This document shows, in pieces, positions 27,901 through 42,900 of a DNA stretch of 64,000 nt. The notes below the pieces were generated by a model. That model did no database searches. It had not been told where the DNA came from and saw only the letters and a program-made list of their open reading frames with translations. Each line of letters begins with the position of its first letter. Position 1 is the stretch's first letter. The DNA is taken from NCBI RefSeq assembly GCF_901933205.1, contig NC_044601.1, forward strand, positions 46,316,376 to 46,380,375. The letters are read 5' to 3'. This DNA is from Camarhynchus parvulus (lineage: Eukaryota > Chordata > Aves > Passeriformes > Thraupidae). The position numbers and the translations under genes are program-made.

Positions 27901-30900
27901 CTTATGATTAAAGGTCCTTTAAGGAGCAGGCCCCTCATATCTTTATCCTAGACTTTCACCTCTCTGTTAAAACTCCTCCTACCTCATCTTTGAGAGCTAC
28001 ATGAATAGATCATAGATATTTTGTCACCATGCACTATATTTTAAATGGAGTCTCCAAAACAAAACAAACCCCCAATTAATCAAACAAAAACAACAAAAAA
28101 AGACAGCATGAACTGCAGAGTTGTTCCTCATAGCAGTTACTGCAGAGAGAGGTTCATGGCTGGCTCATATTTGCTGTTTTCTTCAAAGATTGGATTTTTC
28201 CCATGAATAATCCCTTTCAGATTATATCAGGGTTAGAAGTGTGAGAGCCATGAGGTTTCTAGAAATCTGTTTGTCAGACCTTCAAAGTGAGGAAAATCCC
28301 ATCTTGATAGGTGTTTCCCCTCTTCCCCTCTTCAATGGGCACCTCACAAAACTGCCACAATTTCTCAGATATGGAGGATAGTGGCTTAGAAGCTCTGTCT
28401 TTCAATTCCATCAGGACCCATCAATGTATCTTATCAGGTCCCATCAGCCTGTGCATCTTCAGGCTACTTAGATGTTCTCGAACCTGATCTTCTCCTGCAG
28501 TGGAATGTTGTCATTCTTCCAGTTCCTCTGCTTTGCCTCCCGCAGCTGATGTGAATGGAGCTCTTTGTGATGAAGACTGAGGGGGAGGTTGTTAAGTGCC
28601 TCCACATCCAGATAACCAGGTCTCTGGTTTCCTTTGGGAAAAGGCACACATTTTCCCTAGGCTTCTTGATGACATTCCACTGTACCTCTGGTTTTGAGGG
28701 AGGATACTTTGTTCCAGTAATTTTGTGTGATTCAAATAGCCCAGCTATGGAATTGGAATGATTTTAAGGAATGAACTGAATGATATGTTTTAAAGGCAAA
28801 ATAGTGTTGTTACTCTGACTGGAGAGGAGTGGGAGTTTTCTGAAGGGGCAGACAGTTATCGGGATAATTTCTGTTAATTAAAGATCACTGAATTTGAATC
28901 CAGAAGCCTGATAAAGGTCTAGGAGGGCTTTAGACATGGTTTCCTACAAAGTGAAAAGATCTAGAAGAGAAACTGTGTGTGGTATTCATCATTAGCCATT
29001 GGGGAAGGTACAAATATTTATCATCAAAAAGCACCTTGTTGTATCTGTCTGAAAATGTCAAAGGAAGGTCTCTCTGATACAGAGCATGACTCACAACATA
29101 GCTGCTAACTTCAATGATGCTGGAGCTCTGTTCAACACTACCACTGTGAAATGTTATTCTCAGCTACATAGTTTTGTCCAATTTCTAGAAAACATTAATC
29201 TAAGCTATTAGTTTAATATTTTTGATACTTGCAATTTTGATGCAATTTTTTTTAAAGTACAACAACTAAATTTATAATAAAGTGATTAAAACCGTACTAC
29301 ACATTTGTCTTATCCCACTAAATTTCATTTTAGTTGCTTCAGGATATGCAGAGATTATACAGTTTGGGGGAAAAAATCATGCTTATCCAGCCCAAATATT
29401 ACTTCTAAAAGAAATCAAAGTTTTCATACATTGAAAACTAGCTGAAATAAATATCCTGAGGTGAACTACAATTTAAAATTTTTCAGACAACTTGATATGT
29501 TTGCTCCTGGTGGAAAGTTATTCTTTCTTATGAGCAAAATAGAAGATGCTAAATAAATGTGGCCTATTTTAAAAGCACACAGTATTTCCAGACTGCAAAG
29601 ATTTCTTCAATTTGCCAGAATTGCCAATGTGGCCAAATTTCTTCTCCAAAGCCACAGAAATATTAGGAAATACAGGTTAGATATTGTTAACTGATGTAAT
29701 TAAAAGCTATTAAGAAGCTTTTCCCCTGCCTGTTATCCCTTGTGAACAAAAGTCTTTCTCAAGATGTATTAACATAATATTCCTTTTCCAGACTGCTTTA
29801 GACTATACTTCATTACATCTGAGACTTACCTTCAGACAGCTTTCTTCATCCTTCCTTAGACAATCTCTAAACCTTCCTGCAGTACTCCTATATTATTGGA
29901 ATCTGTCACAGAGTGCTGGTGTCACTATGGTAGAACAAAACTTGTAAATTCAGATATGTTCTCAAATTCTTCACTTTTTCATGGGGAATCAAAAGTTAGC
30001 AAAAATCCAAAACAGTGAATGTAGTTTCTTGTAACTTGCAGTTTTGAGGTGTTCCCTGAGTAAGTCTACACACCCTGACTTTTACCAGCAGTTTTGTATA
30101 CTATGTCTAGTGGCAAAAAACACTTAGGAGTTGCATATCCACCCCTTAGAGACTATGAGACATGAAGGGTGTGCAAGCAGTCTGTATACAGAACAACTGC
30201 AAAAAGAGATGAAGACTATGTGGAACCAGGACAAGATTGTCGACCTACACAAGCAGTTCCTTCAGGAACTTCAGACCTAGACCAACCTTCAGCTTTTATA
30301 ATTCTATGTCATCACTATTTAGTATCATGTTGTATTTATCTTTTACTTCCTCATATCCACTTGTTCCGCTGCTTTTTCATGAAGAACCTTGTATTCTCTC
30401 ACTCAAAATATTGTAATCTTCTGCCTCTGATTCCTCTTCAGCATCCAGCTGTGTCCTACCCAGGGCTATCAGTGGTTTTACACTGTGAGCTAATGAATAG
30501 CTCTGCAGGTGACTGGCTTCAAAGCTGATAGGCTATGCCAAAAGGGATATACACTTCTCAGTGAAGCCAAGTAAGCAGTTGGCAAGTTCTGAGCTTCACA
30601 AATTGCTTTGCTTCAGTCCTTGCAGCTTCAGATGTGGGTAAAGGCTGATGAGAGGTTCTCAGAGAGAAGGGGTCTTCTCTAAACCTTCTCTTCCCTTCTG
30701 TAAGAGAAGACTGCATTCTTATGAGGAAAGGAAGATTGAATAAAAGGGAGGAAAAGATCAGACAAGGGTAAATAAAGAGAGATTACGCGACAGAAAAAAA
30801 ATCAAAAGAAAAATTCTAGAAACATAGAATTATTTAGGTTGGAAAGGATCTTTAAAATCATTGAGGTCAGCCATCAAACTAATACTGCCAAGTCCACCAC

Positions 30901-33900
30901 TAAGCCTTATTCCTAAGCATCTCATCTACACATACTTTAAAACCCTCCAGGGATGGACATTCCACACTTCCCTGAGCAGCCTGTTAGAATATTTTGCAAA
31001 TCTTTCCATGAAGAATTTTTTCCATGAAGAAATTTTTCCTACTATGCCATTCCTATGGTACAGCTTGAGGCTATTTCCTCTCACTCTATTTTTTGTCGCT
31101 TGGAAAAGGAAAGACCAATCTTTCTACACTTCTTTTCAGGTAGATGTAGGGAGTGATAAAGGTTTTTTTTTCCTTATTTTCTCTAGCTGAAAGTCCCCCA
31201 GTTCCCTCAGCCACTCCTCTTAGGACTTTGCTCCAGATGTTTTGCCATCTTTGTTGTCCTCTCTGAACATGTTCCAGCATCAAAATGACCTTCCTGTGGT
31301 AGGGGCCAAAAATTAAACACAGGATTGGAGGTGTGGCCTCACCAGTGCCCAGTACAGAGGGACAATCCCTGCCCTGCTCCTGCTGGCCACACCATTGCTG
31401 ATCCAGGCCAGGATGCCATTGGCCTTCTTGGCCACCTGGGCACAGCCTGGCTCATGTCCAACTGCTGTCACCAGCACCCCCAGGTCCTTTCCAGCCACTC
31501 TGCCCCAGCCTGTGGAGCTGCCTGGGGTTGCTGTGACCCAAGGGCAGGACCCAGCACTGGGCCTTGTTGAACCTCTCACCACTGGCCTCAGCCATGATCC
31601 AGCCTGTCCAGATCCCTCTGCAGAGCCTCCCTGCCCTCCAGCAGAGCAGCACTCCCACCCAGCTTGGTGTCACCTGCAAACTGATTGAGGGTGCACTCGA
31701 TCCCCTTGTCCAGGTCATCAATGAGGGCATTAAACAGGACTGGCACCATTACTGAGCCCTGGGGAGCAGCACTGGTGACAGCCACCAGGTGGGTGTAACT
31801 CCACTCACTGCTGCTCTCTGGGCCCAGCCAGCCTGACAGTCTTTTACCCAGGGAACAGTGCAACTGTCCAAGTCATAGGCTGCCAGTTTCTCCAGGGCAA
31901 TGCTTTGGGAAATGCATTTAGCAGAGGCTTTAGTAAAGTCCAGTTGGGCAACATCCACATTCTTTCCCTCATCCACAAAGTGGGCAATCCTATAATAGAA
32001 GGAGATCAAGTAGGACCTGCTTTTCACAAACCATGCCCATGATAGCTGGGCCTGATCCCCTGGTTCTCCTATAAGTGCCATGTGATGGTGCAGGCTCATC
32101 TGCTCCATGACCTTCCTGGAGGCTGCAGTCAGGCCTGTAGTTTCCCAGATCCTCCTTCTGACCCTCCTTGTAGATAGGCATCATATATCCCAATCTCCAG
32201 TTAGCCAGGACTGCTGGTAAATGATGGAAAGTGGTTCAGTGAGCACTTCCACCAGCACCCCTAGGACCCCTGTGTGGATCCTATCCAGGCCCAAACATTT
32301 GAGCATGTCTAAGTGATGTAGTGGGTCTCTGAACATTTCCCTTTGGATTATGTAGGCTTCGTTCTGCTTCTCCTCTCTGTCTCACAGATCAGGAGGCTGG
32401 GCACCCTGGGAACAGCTAGTCTGACTATTAAAAATTGAGACAAAGAAGACCCCAGTCTTTTCTTCATGCTTTGTCACTGTGTTTCCCCCTTCATGTGAAA
32501 AAGGCTAGGTACTCTCCTTAGCCTGCCTTTGTTGTTAATATATTTATTGAAACCTTTTTTTGTCTTTTACAGCAGTAGATAGCTTAAGAATCCATTGGGC
32601 TTTGGCTCTTCTGATTTTCTCCATGCATGATCTCATGACATCCCCGTACTCTTCCTGAGCAGCCTGCCTACTCTTTCTTAGATCATAAACTCTCTTGTTT
32701 TTTCTGGAGTTCAGCTCTCTGTTCAGTCAGACTGGTCTTCTTCCCTGCTGGTCCAACTTTTCAGCATATGGTGGCAGCCTGGTTCTGCACTTCTAGGATT
32801 GTATTCCTGAAGAATTTCCAGTGTTCCTGGGCTCATTTGGCGACCACAACTGTGTCCCAAGGGACTTCTAAACAGGCCCAAGTCTGCCCTGCACAAGTTC
32901 AAGGTACATGTTCTCCTTGGCAACCTTGCTTACTTCTCTGACAATGAAAAACTCTGTAATTTTGTCATCACAGTGGCCCAGAGAGCCTCCAACCACCATA
33001 TCCCATCACCCACCAGTCCTTCTCTGCTCACAAACAACAATTCCAGTAGGGTGGACATCCTGACCAGCTGTGTCAGGGCATTATCTTCCAGGAACCTCCT
33101 GGACTGGTTCCTCTCCACTTTATTGCTTTTCCAGCAGGCATCTGGTTGGTTGAAATCTCCCACAAGAACAGTGGGGGGATTGTGCCAGTGATTGTGTGAG
33201 TTCTCCCAACTGCTTCTAGACTATTTCACCCGCCTTTTCTTCCTGTTTTGGTGGTCTATAGAAGACACTGACCATGGTATTTGTTTTTCAAGTAAAAACT
33301 TGAAGACTGAAAAAGAAGAAGAAAATCTACAAAAGAAAGAATTAATTAGCAGTGATTAGCAGTACTAGCATATGTGAAAGCAATTTATCTGACATATCTG
33401 ACACATTCTTTGCTATTATATGCTTGAATGTAAATTAAACTTGATTTTTTAAATAGTGTTGGGTAAATAGGGGGAATGAATTATTTATTTGTCAATTCAT
33501 CTTTCATCAGAACTGACTACTGTAGAGTTCAATAAATTATGATGTGAATCATTTTTACAAGGACTCTCTTGCTATTAATAGCACACAGGCCACTTATGCA
33601 TCTGCAAGAAAACTTCCTTATTATTCATAGTCCAAAGAAACACTTGTATTTAAAAATGGGTACAGTGATCAACAAAGCTTAGTCTTTAGTGTAATTCAGT
33701 TTTTTAGGTCTTTATCCAGCAGTTCTCAAGGAAAAGGTCGATCAGCTTGCTCACCATTAAATACTTTGCCAGTCTGATGGCAGTTCTGAAAGGAAAACAA
33801 CAGTAATATTTTTCAATGAGACTTACAGTACTGGGGTAGAAGCCTGTTAAGAAAACTGTTATGTGCAATTGGATGGAAAGACAAGGAGTGATGGGCTGTT

Positions 33901-36900
33901 TCTAAATCTCTGAATCTGTGTTTTGAGCTCTATCACTTTTTAACAAATAGCAAATAACAAGGTGACAACTTGCAAATGCCATGTCATATGGACATTATCT
34001 GTTTTTAGTCTGGATGTTGTTCAAGTTTGAAAGAGAAGACAAAGTATTTCAGAAGAACACCATCCTACCTTGTATATTTAGTATCCTGTAAGGGCTTTTT
34101 GTCCTTATTATCTCTATTCCTTTTATGCTTTTGCATTTCAAGCCCTTTCGGCTAGTGAATCTGCAAATAAACAATAGCTTCTATCTGAAGCCAGAGGTTT
34201 CTGAATGCCTCACAGACGTGTTTTCATCCCAGCTGTCACACTGTGCAGTTGCCAAAATCTGTTGTGACAAATCACAGCTCTGAAGGTAGATTAGCAGACA
34301 TTTATCATCTTTGTTTGTAACAAAGAAAATGCAAATGTATCTTAGCTTATTGTTTGTTTCACTGAATCCCACTCTCCTAAGGTGCACCCGTTAAACCTCC
34401 TTTTGGTTTCACCTTTCTCACAATCGCACAGAACAAACCTGAACTGAGAGTGTACATAAATATGCATTCTCTCTTGCTCCACCTATTCTGATGGTGTTTA
34501 TTAAATAAGATGAAGAATAACTGAAAAAATCATTATTTATTATTCTTTTGATTGACATTTATGGTATTCTTCCACATAGAAACGATACGTGCAGTAGCAA
34601 AAGGTTCCTTGTATTGTATTAGTGGTGTTCTTGCACATACTCCTACATATTTACAAAAAAAATCAAGGCTGAAGGCATGCATCCTTTTATTTCACATGAA
34701 AAGTCTGATTCTTATTGAGTGAGAGAACTTATTTCATGATTCTGGGCAAAGCTCAATGAAGTTTTGCCTCCTGTTGGTATTAGATTTTGCCTCATTACAG
34801 AGTGTGTTATTCAGGAGACAGATATCACTCATGATCATCATCCCAGAAGCTGAGATCTGTGGGTTTTTTAATCCTCTAAAAAAATGTTCAGACTCCACAC
34901 AATTTATCTGTGAAGGAAGATATGAAAAAAAGTACTTAGTTTTTGTACATACTAACAAGATATATACTTTTTGTGACCCCGAAGGAAGTAGTGCATGGAC
35001 TTCTCTCTGTTATCTGTGGGTAACATGTTTACATCCACTGCTTTGGTTAGGATAACTGAAGAGATAACAGAAATGAATAAGAGATGAGATATTAAAGCTT
35101 CAGCTTGTATTCTTCTTTGCAGCTGTTGCGTGATTTATTGGTGGATTTCTTTAAATATAAACTTTTGATAAGTTCATTCATAAATAGCAGTAGTGGCTGA
35201 AAGATCTGAAAAATCACCACATGAGAGTGACGGAAGAAGTTGGAGATACTCTGATCTTCTCTTGCCCCAGTCTTTGAGAGGTAGTTTGTGCTTCTGCTAG
35301 CAGTGTTCCGTATACCAGACACCATATTAGTTCTGTGATAGAAAATTACTGTAGTACCAAGCACAAGTTAAAACTTCTGCAATTTGGGAAGAAATTTCTT
35401 TGCTCCTTAGAAGAGTTCTCAAGGTCCATTGAGTTTTTAAGACAATTTCTCATTGTTGTTTGGTGCAGTCTCGTCCCGCAGCCATAGGAGCTGACGGGTG
35501 CCGGCTAGCCACTCCCAGAGTGACCGGTGGAGACCACGAATCCCACCACTCCCAGGTTCTCGGCGAGAACCACGAGTAGTGGCTCCGTCTGCGACGTGGT
35601 GACGCAGGCGAGAGCAGGACTGGAAAGCACTGAGGTGAAGGAAAGAAGGAGTATGGATGCCAAGGCTCTTTATTGACCCAGGCAGGGCCAGTAACGGTGT
35701 CAGAGCAATAACCCTTGGGGAGGCACTTATAAATGGGAAGGGTGTGATGGGAGGAGACACGAGGGAACCAGTGAACGAAGTCCAGGGGTGGAGCGAGGGA
35801 CACAACTGAACCAATAAGAATGGCACAGGGGAGGGAAAAGGCTCAGGAGAAAAATCATATCTTAAGTAAGGGTGATTGACATAGAAAATTCTCGAAATAA
35901 AAGGGGATGGTTACAGTGATGGACAAGTCACTGGCAGGAAAGAAAACAAGGGACAAACAACTCAAGAACAAACCACTATGAGGGAGAACATGGGGGGAAC
36001 CGAGGGTCAAACCAAAATCTTAACTTATAAAAAATAACCAACTTTACAATAAAACCCATATATAACACACAATGCTACAGTTTGGTGTGAGAACAATTGT
36101 AGCAGTTCCTACTCTCCCTTCCTGCTGTCACTTGCTCTGCATTTAGGAGCAAGTTTTAGGGAATGGAGACATGGCTACTGCAGCTTTGAAATTGTCCAGC
36201 ATTAAGAGCAAAAGAACAGCCTTCTGCAGGAGGATGCTTCCTCTCCATCTCCCTCCTTGCTCCTCCAGTTTTGTGGTTGATTAGCCTAAGATTTTCATAA
36301 TCAATTTTTAGTCCTTGTAGTAGCTTTATGATATAGGAAGAGCTTCATAGGTACCAGCATCCTAAAATATTGTAGCAGTGTCAGTCTGCACTAACATGAG
36401 GGCAGAAGGACATGTTTAACCAGCTGAGAAGCAAATTTTCCATTCACAGGTTTAAGGTGCAAAAAAGCACATAACTCACTTTACTACACCATTGCTGTGA
36501 AACAAAAACCTACAACTCTCAATAGCAGCAGTTTTCTGTATGATGAAAGTACATCCTGTATTTCTCCTTTGAGCTCTAGACTGGTTATTTTCACTGTTTA
36601 ATCAATACAAACACAGTATCTGGACTTTAAAGAATTTCTTAGCCTGTTGATGTACTCACTGGAAGTGCCAAATAAACCAATCAGTTGGAACAGAAGAACT
36701 GTGAGTTTTCAATGCTGATTATTTTTTTCCTGCTTATTTGCATACCTAAATAAACATTTTTATTTTCTGGCTTCAGAATTCCTTTTACATGTATAAAGTG
36801 TCTATTTTTTAGCAAAGTTTCCCTATTGATTTGGACAGGGCTTCTTCTGTAGATTTGGAGAACCTTTAGGATGTAGCATATATGTCAACCCACCTGGATC

Positions 36901-39900
36901 AGTTTTAATGGCTAAAACAGCTTTTACCTCTCATCCTCCATGATATAGTTGATTCATGCTGACAGGTGGGAGATGCCTTTTTAGCTGCTTTTGGTCAGGT
37001 TCTCTACATTTTGTGACATTAAGACAAGGTAGATTTTCTCAACTTGAAACATCCTCCCAATGGATGTCATGAGTAACCTATTAAATTAGATCTCCTTGAA
37101 AGTGGACACCTGTAACTCCTTATCAGCACTTTTCATCTTTGTCAGGAAAAAGGAAGATCTTGTTTCTGGTTCTACTAGTAAATTTTTGACCTTAGAAAAG
37201 AAACTAATTAGAATCATGAGTACTGTATTTGGAATAATGTGGGAGTGCAATTCAGAGCCATCTCTGCACCCTGGAGGGTTTACATCCTTTTAGCAGTAAT
37301 CCTTTTATATTTATGAAACACAAAAGCACGGAGAGAGCAGGGTTTCCCCATCACAGTAAAATGAGTTGTGGTTCTGCTCTTGGCCATGCCCCCTCAATTT
37401 TCCTCAGCCCAGACTTCCAGGGGAAGCTCCAAGGACATTGTCCCTTTTTGCCTGTGGCAGGGCAGTTTCCTAGTGAAGGCTTTCAGTATTTCCACCCATG
37501 AGAAGAAATGGGATACACTTTGTTAGCTTGTATGTAACAGGAATTCCTAGAAGTGTAAACTTTTGTATTACCAGAAGATCCTTTAATAACTAGCAGGTTC
37601 AACTATGCAAAAAGTTCATTGTAAAGCTAAATATTGACCAGCAATATTTCAGAGAATACGAGGTTTCTGGATGTCCTAATTGGATCCTCCAGTACCTGAA
37701 GGGATCTTGTAAGAAAAATTGAGAGACTTTTTAGAATAGCATGTTGTGATAGAACAATGTGGAATGGATTCAAACTGAAAGAGGGCAGGTTTAGGTTAGA
37801 TACTAAGAAGAAATTCTTTCCTGTGAAGATGGTGAGGCATTGGAACAGGTTGTTGAGGAATATCATGCCATCCATGGCAATGTTCAAGGCCAGATTGGAT
37901 GGAGCTGTGAGAAATCTGGTCTAGTGAAGGTGTCCCTGCCCAAATGAAGGGGTTGGAATCAGCTAATCTTTCACATTCTTTCCAACCTAAAGAAGACCAA
38001 CCTTTGTGAAGACCTGTACAAAGGGAAAGAGAAAACAGCAATCCCCTATATAAGCTCAACCCAATACTTCATAACTGTACATGAAGATATATTAAAATAA
38101 ACTGTATGGCTATAGCACTGAACTTTCTTAGTGGTGAAATACCATTTCTGTATTCATGTTTCCCTTGTTAATATCTGTTTAAAACTGTTTTGAGGTTTGC
38201 TGTTTGCTTCCAGTTTGGCAGCTGCCAGATGATACATAAATATGGATTTATCTTTAAAATTCACTTACGAATTCTAACCATGCCATATGTTTTATGTAAT
38301 TTGAAGGTATTTTCTTCACTGGAAAAATTAAAATCCACAACCACATGTGATGTAGAACATTAGACAGCTTGCATATGTAGTGAGCAGGTAAAGATAGTAA
38401 AAGATGACTTGGAAACTAGTACCAAAAATGATATATATTTTGAGTTACTTTAATTTTTGTAAAACCAAGTTGAATCTTCTCTTTTTTTTTTTTTGTACAA
38501 GTGACCTTCAGACAGTGTTTATTTTACCATAAGAAAAAAATGAATATTATATTAATGCAAATGCTTTTCATAAAAAATTAAGTAAAAAGCCAACATAGAC
38601 TTAGCTATTCATGTAGTCCAACCGAGTAGAATATGTTTTCAATTGTGTGTAAAAAAAATCCTATTGACATTTTGTTTTTTTCTTGATTACCTAAATCATG
38701 GGAGGTAAGACTTAGAGAAATAACCATTACACTTTGGGAAAATGATTAATATTTTTCCATTAGAAGCAATGTATTTTGACACTTGTCAGTAAACTGCCAT
38801 GATTTTGTAACGGTGAAAGTCAAGACTTCACACTGGTTTCTGTTCCAGTGACTGACAATTGCTTTGAAACACTGAATGTAATAAATAGTACATAGAATTT
38901 TCAAGGAAATATTTGACAAAAAATTGCATCCAAACTGATGAAAGTTTTCTCTAGAGTTCTCCAATATTTGGTGCAATTAGAGAAAAAACACTTGCCAGAG
39001 AAGGTGCTTGTATTTGAGGGTTTTGATGACTGCTGCTACGGGCTCGTTCAAACTTTATCTAGCTGTTACTGTCTTGCTTAATCCATGATCTGTATCTCCT
39101 TTTAGAATCGGTGGAGCCATGCCAACAGTCTTCTCCTATTTTTCGGAAGTGCTCGCTCGGGAGAAACGAGGTGAACACCTGAGCTGGCTCTGCATGTTTT
39201 GGATGATTGGTGGCATCTACGCTTCCGCGATGGCTTGGGCAATAATTCCTCATTATGGTAAGAAAAGCCATAGAAGAAAGAAAAATCTCCTTGTGATTTG
39301 GAGGTATTCTCGTATGAAAGTAAAGATCTTGAAGCTTGATAGCTTAAAGAAGAGTCTTCATGTCTGTTTTTGAACTAGTGACCTAACTGATAAAAATAAA
39401 TGGATTCCTTTTGGAGGGTATAGTGGGAATAGATTGTATGCCAAATAATAAATAATTTATTACAAGATGCCAAGCTTCACCAATATCCATATTCAGTCAG
39501 ATTTTTTAAATTACTGAAAACCTGTACACATGAAAATTTAATTGGTGTTATTGTTAAATCTGGAGAAAATAGATGATGTGGAGATTTCCATCAGAGAAAT
39601 TTTAAATTGCAGGAATGTCTAAGTAGTGATCTTTTTGATACAGTGATAGATTGTGAATTGAACATTCTTGAGAAGAAGAATAAGAACTGTCTTAATGTTT
39701 GCAGTGCTGAAATCTGAAATTAGTCTGAAAATAAAGCTGTACTGAATGTTTCTTAGTAGGTATTTTTAGTGGTGTAAAAACAGATAAATGAAAAACAGTA
39801 CATTTAAATGCTGTAGGGATGTATGAGGGCAATGGCTGAAGTTATACTCATGTGAAATACAAGCTACTTTGTCAAAGAGCTCTTTAATTTCTCTGACATA

Positions 39901-42900
39901 GTTAAACATAGCATGGGGTATAGATTCAATTCATTGTCTCTTGTGCTAGTGTTTTACAAGAGTTAAGTGCTCACAGGTCTCCAGGGTTGTTCAGACTGCT
40001 CAGGCGTTCTTAAAAATCAGCTTCTTAAGCAGTTCTCTCTGGCAGGCCTCATGTGAAGTAAAGCAGCACTGTGAGCTGGCAAAGCAGCTTCCTTTAGCCG
40101 AGCCGAGTTTATCAAAGTATTGTTGTGAAGGTTTGCTTGAAGTGATGGGAATATTTAGCAACTGATAATGTCCAGAAATAAATCATAATAGTGCAAACTA
40201 ATCAAATACCTAGACTGTTGCATTAAAATTATTTTAGGGTTCAGTACACCAAACCTGAATCGCTATCTTCAGCCTTGCCTTTTGACTTTGAACTGCTGGA
40301 AGCAAAGAGAGGTATTTGTGCTGACAAGGCACAATATGGATTTTTTTTTCCAAAGTAGTAAATTGCTCTGGATGCCAAGTACTTTTTTGCTTTCCTATGG
40401 ACTTTTATTTTCTTTATCTTTCAGTGGAAAATGCAAACATTATGACAGACTAATTTACATAGGTTGTCTAATTTAATGTAGATTTTATAAATAACTTTAT
40501 ATCCTTTACTGACGTACTTTTAAAACATCACATGGCAGTATATTTTAGTACAGTACACTTACACCAAAGCAGTGTCACTACACGGAAAACATTTCTATTT
40601 CTTTAGTAGAGGAAGAATATCAGCAACAAAAAGGAATGCTGCACTGAGTTTTTTGTTGTTGTTCTTGTTTTTATTGTTGATTTTTCCACCTACAAAAATA
40701 TTTGTTAAATAATATAAGACATGAAAAAGTAAAAAAGAATTGCAAAACATAGTATGCTTTAGTGCTAGACATACAAATCACTACTTGCAGTTTATTAAGG
40801 TAAGTTACAATGATTAAAAAAAAGGCCAAAAAATCAAGCTATCAGAAGAATCCTTTTTCAGAGTAAAAGAAGTAAGTTTATGCATCATTTTGGCAAAAAT
40901 TGCTCCCAGGGCAAGCCCTGCTCCAGCATTTGAGGAGTGTGGTCACACATTGCTGTCCCCTCCCAGAAACATTCCAGGTCAAGCAAGTGCCCGTTCAGGT
41001 GTCACCATTTGTATTACATGAATTTACAAGGAGGCTCTTACGGTATTTTCTCTTTTACTACTTCTGAATTATTTCTACATGGATTTATTTTGCCAGAATT
41101 AAGCAGAGATAGAGATTTTCCTCCAAATCCCTTTCTGTACTTCTCATCATTCACATCTTCAGTGACCAGGAAGCAAAATATAATTATTATAAACTACACA
41201 CCCACTTTTAAACTGCATTTATATTTGTGCATGGGTATTTCTGTGTTCTCTGCTTCTCACTAGAGGACCTGACAATGTTTGGTTTTCTCAGCTGGACTCA
41301 GAAGTTATTCAATAGCAGTGAATGAAGCTCCATCTGTAAAAAAACAATAAACTGTCATTGAACACAGTGGAATTATTCTTCTATTAATAGAAAGATACCA
41401 GGTCAACACAGTAGAATACTTCTCTCATTTACCAGTGTATTCCTTTCATCTGTAGTTCTTCTTATACAAGCCACTTTTAAAAAGTCCTAGATTCATAGGC
41501 ATACCTTATCTAGCCCAAGGCAGACTGTGAAGCTATATATCTATGTTTGCCCATTGAACATTTAGATACATGTTTCTGGGGGAAAACACAGATTACTCTG
41601 TATATGTAATAGTTTATCTCTGTTGCTGTTCAAGCAGCCTAGCAGTCTGAAACAGGAGATGCCCTGGAACACAAAATAAAATGTTGATAGCTGTTGTTTT
41701 GACATCAGCATGTTGTTAACTGAAGGGTAAGTGTGATGCAGTGCTGCAGTCACCACATATGGAAAGGCTAATATCATCTGGAAGACAAGCATCTTTGTAG
41801 CCAGGCTTTTTTTATATATATCTGTTGGCCATTGTTTAAAAACTGAAAGTTTGTGTAGACCTGTTCAAGGTCTCCTAAACTGGAGCTCAAGCTGTGAAGA
41901 AGAAACATCTCCAGAGAAATGCTTCTAATTGCAACTAATTTTAAAAGTCTCAGATTAGACCGCTGAAAAGAAATTCCTCTCTACAGTGCTTATATCAGTC
42001 TGGATAGGAGAAATAACAATCATCCTATAAATACTTCTGCAAGTGCAATTTTAATTTCAGCATCCTGTTTCAAAGTAGAGTAGTTCAAAGATGTCAGACA
42101 CTTCAACAGTGTATTATAATAGTCTTCAAAATGTTTGTTTTTCAAATAATGATGAATCCCAAGAAAGATACTTATATCTTACAAAATTTTTTACACCAAG
42201 TTTATTTTTAGTCTGAGAATAGGAATTAAAAAGAATTTTGAAAGTTGTTTTATCAGTTATTAAAAAAGAAAAAAGTTCTGTGCCATGATCATGAAAATCA
42301 GTCTCAATTTTTATTGTAACATATCTCCAAACTAAACATCAGGGGAAGCTAGATAAGAATTTCGGTGTCCTTAGCCTATCAGTTTTGATATTCTGTCTAA
42401 TTTTATGTACTTTGCCTGTAAGAGTCATACAAGCCTTTTCTGGCTTTATGGACTATAGAGAAATCTTTTGAAATTTGCAACATTCCCTACAGTATTTTAC
42501 TTAGTCATAAAAAATATTGGCTTCGCTGGTTCTTAAATCTTATTCTTGAACAAGAAGAGGAGTTCTTGACCAAAAAGAAATTAGATTGCAAGGAAGAGAA
42601 CAGGATGGTGCAGGTGTCCAGGCTGTTACAGCAGAAACTGCAGGAGGAACCTGAAGCTTTTTCCAGACTCTCACACCCCACTTCTGGTATTAACCAGAGA
42701 AGAGATGAGATAGCCATGTCAAATGACATTAGTGAACAAGTCTCCACTGTATGGCCAGAGAAGAGACCTTACCTCCATAAATATACAAAAGATTCCAGTT
42801 AAATTAGGCTCCATTATTACCTAAACCACTTCAAATTTAATAATACAGAATCAAGAAAATAGTAAAAACACTTCTTTCTAAAACCTCCAGTACAAACCAG

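Larger units (their letters stand above)
26396..39105 (+). other. SV2C: SV2C intron, 12,710 bp
   Basis: The donor is GTAAGC at 26396 and the acceptor is TCTCCTTTTAG ending at 39105. It is the most transposon-loaded intron here: an old CR1 piece near 28390-28700, a 2.5-kb CR1 at 30822-33290, a solo LTR at 35464-36079 with target-site duplication, and a CR1 3' end at about 37690-37991. All are non-coding now. Between them is AT-rich sequence with no recognisable exon. Confidence 0.85.

Noticed and set aside
30169..30528. 119-codon open frame on +
   Set aside because: No start context, no recognisable motif and Cys/Leu/His-rich noise composition; consistent with chance.
35437..35826. 117- and 129-codon Pro/Ser-rich frames on -
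   Set aside because: They lie in the GC-rich R-U5 part of the solo LTR, which is non-coding.
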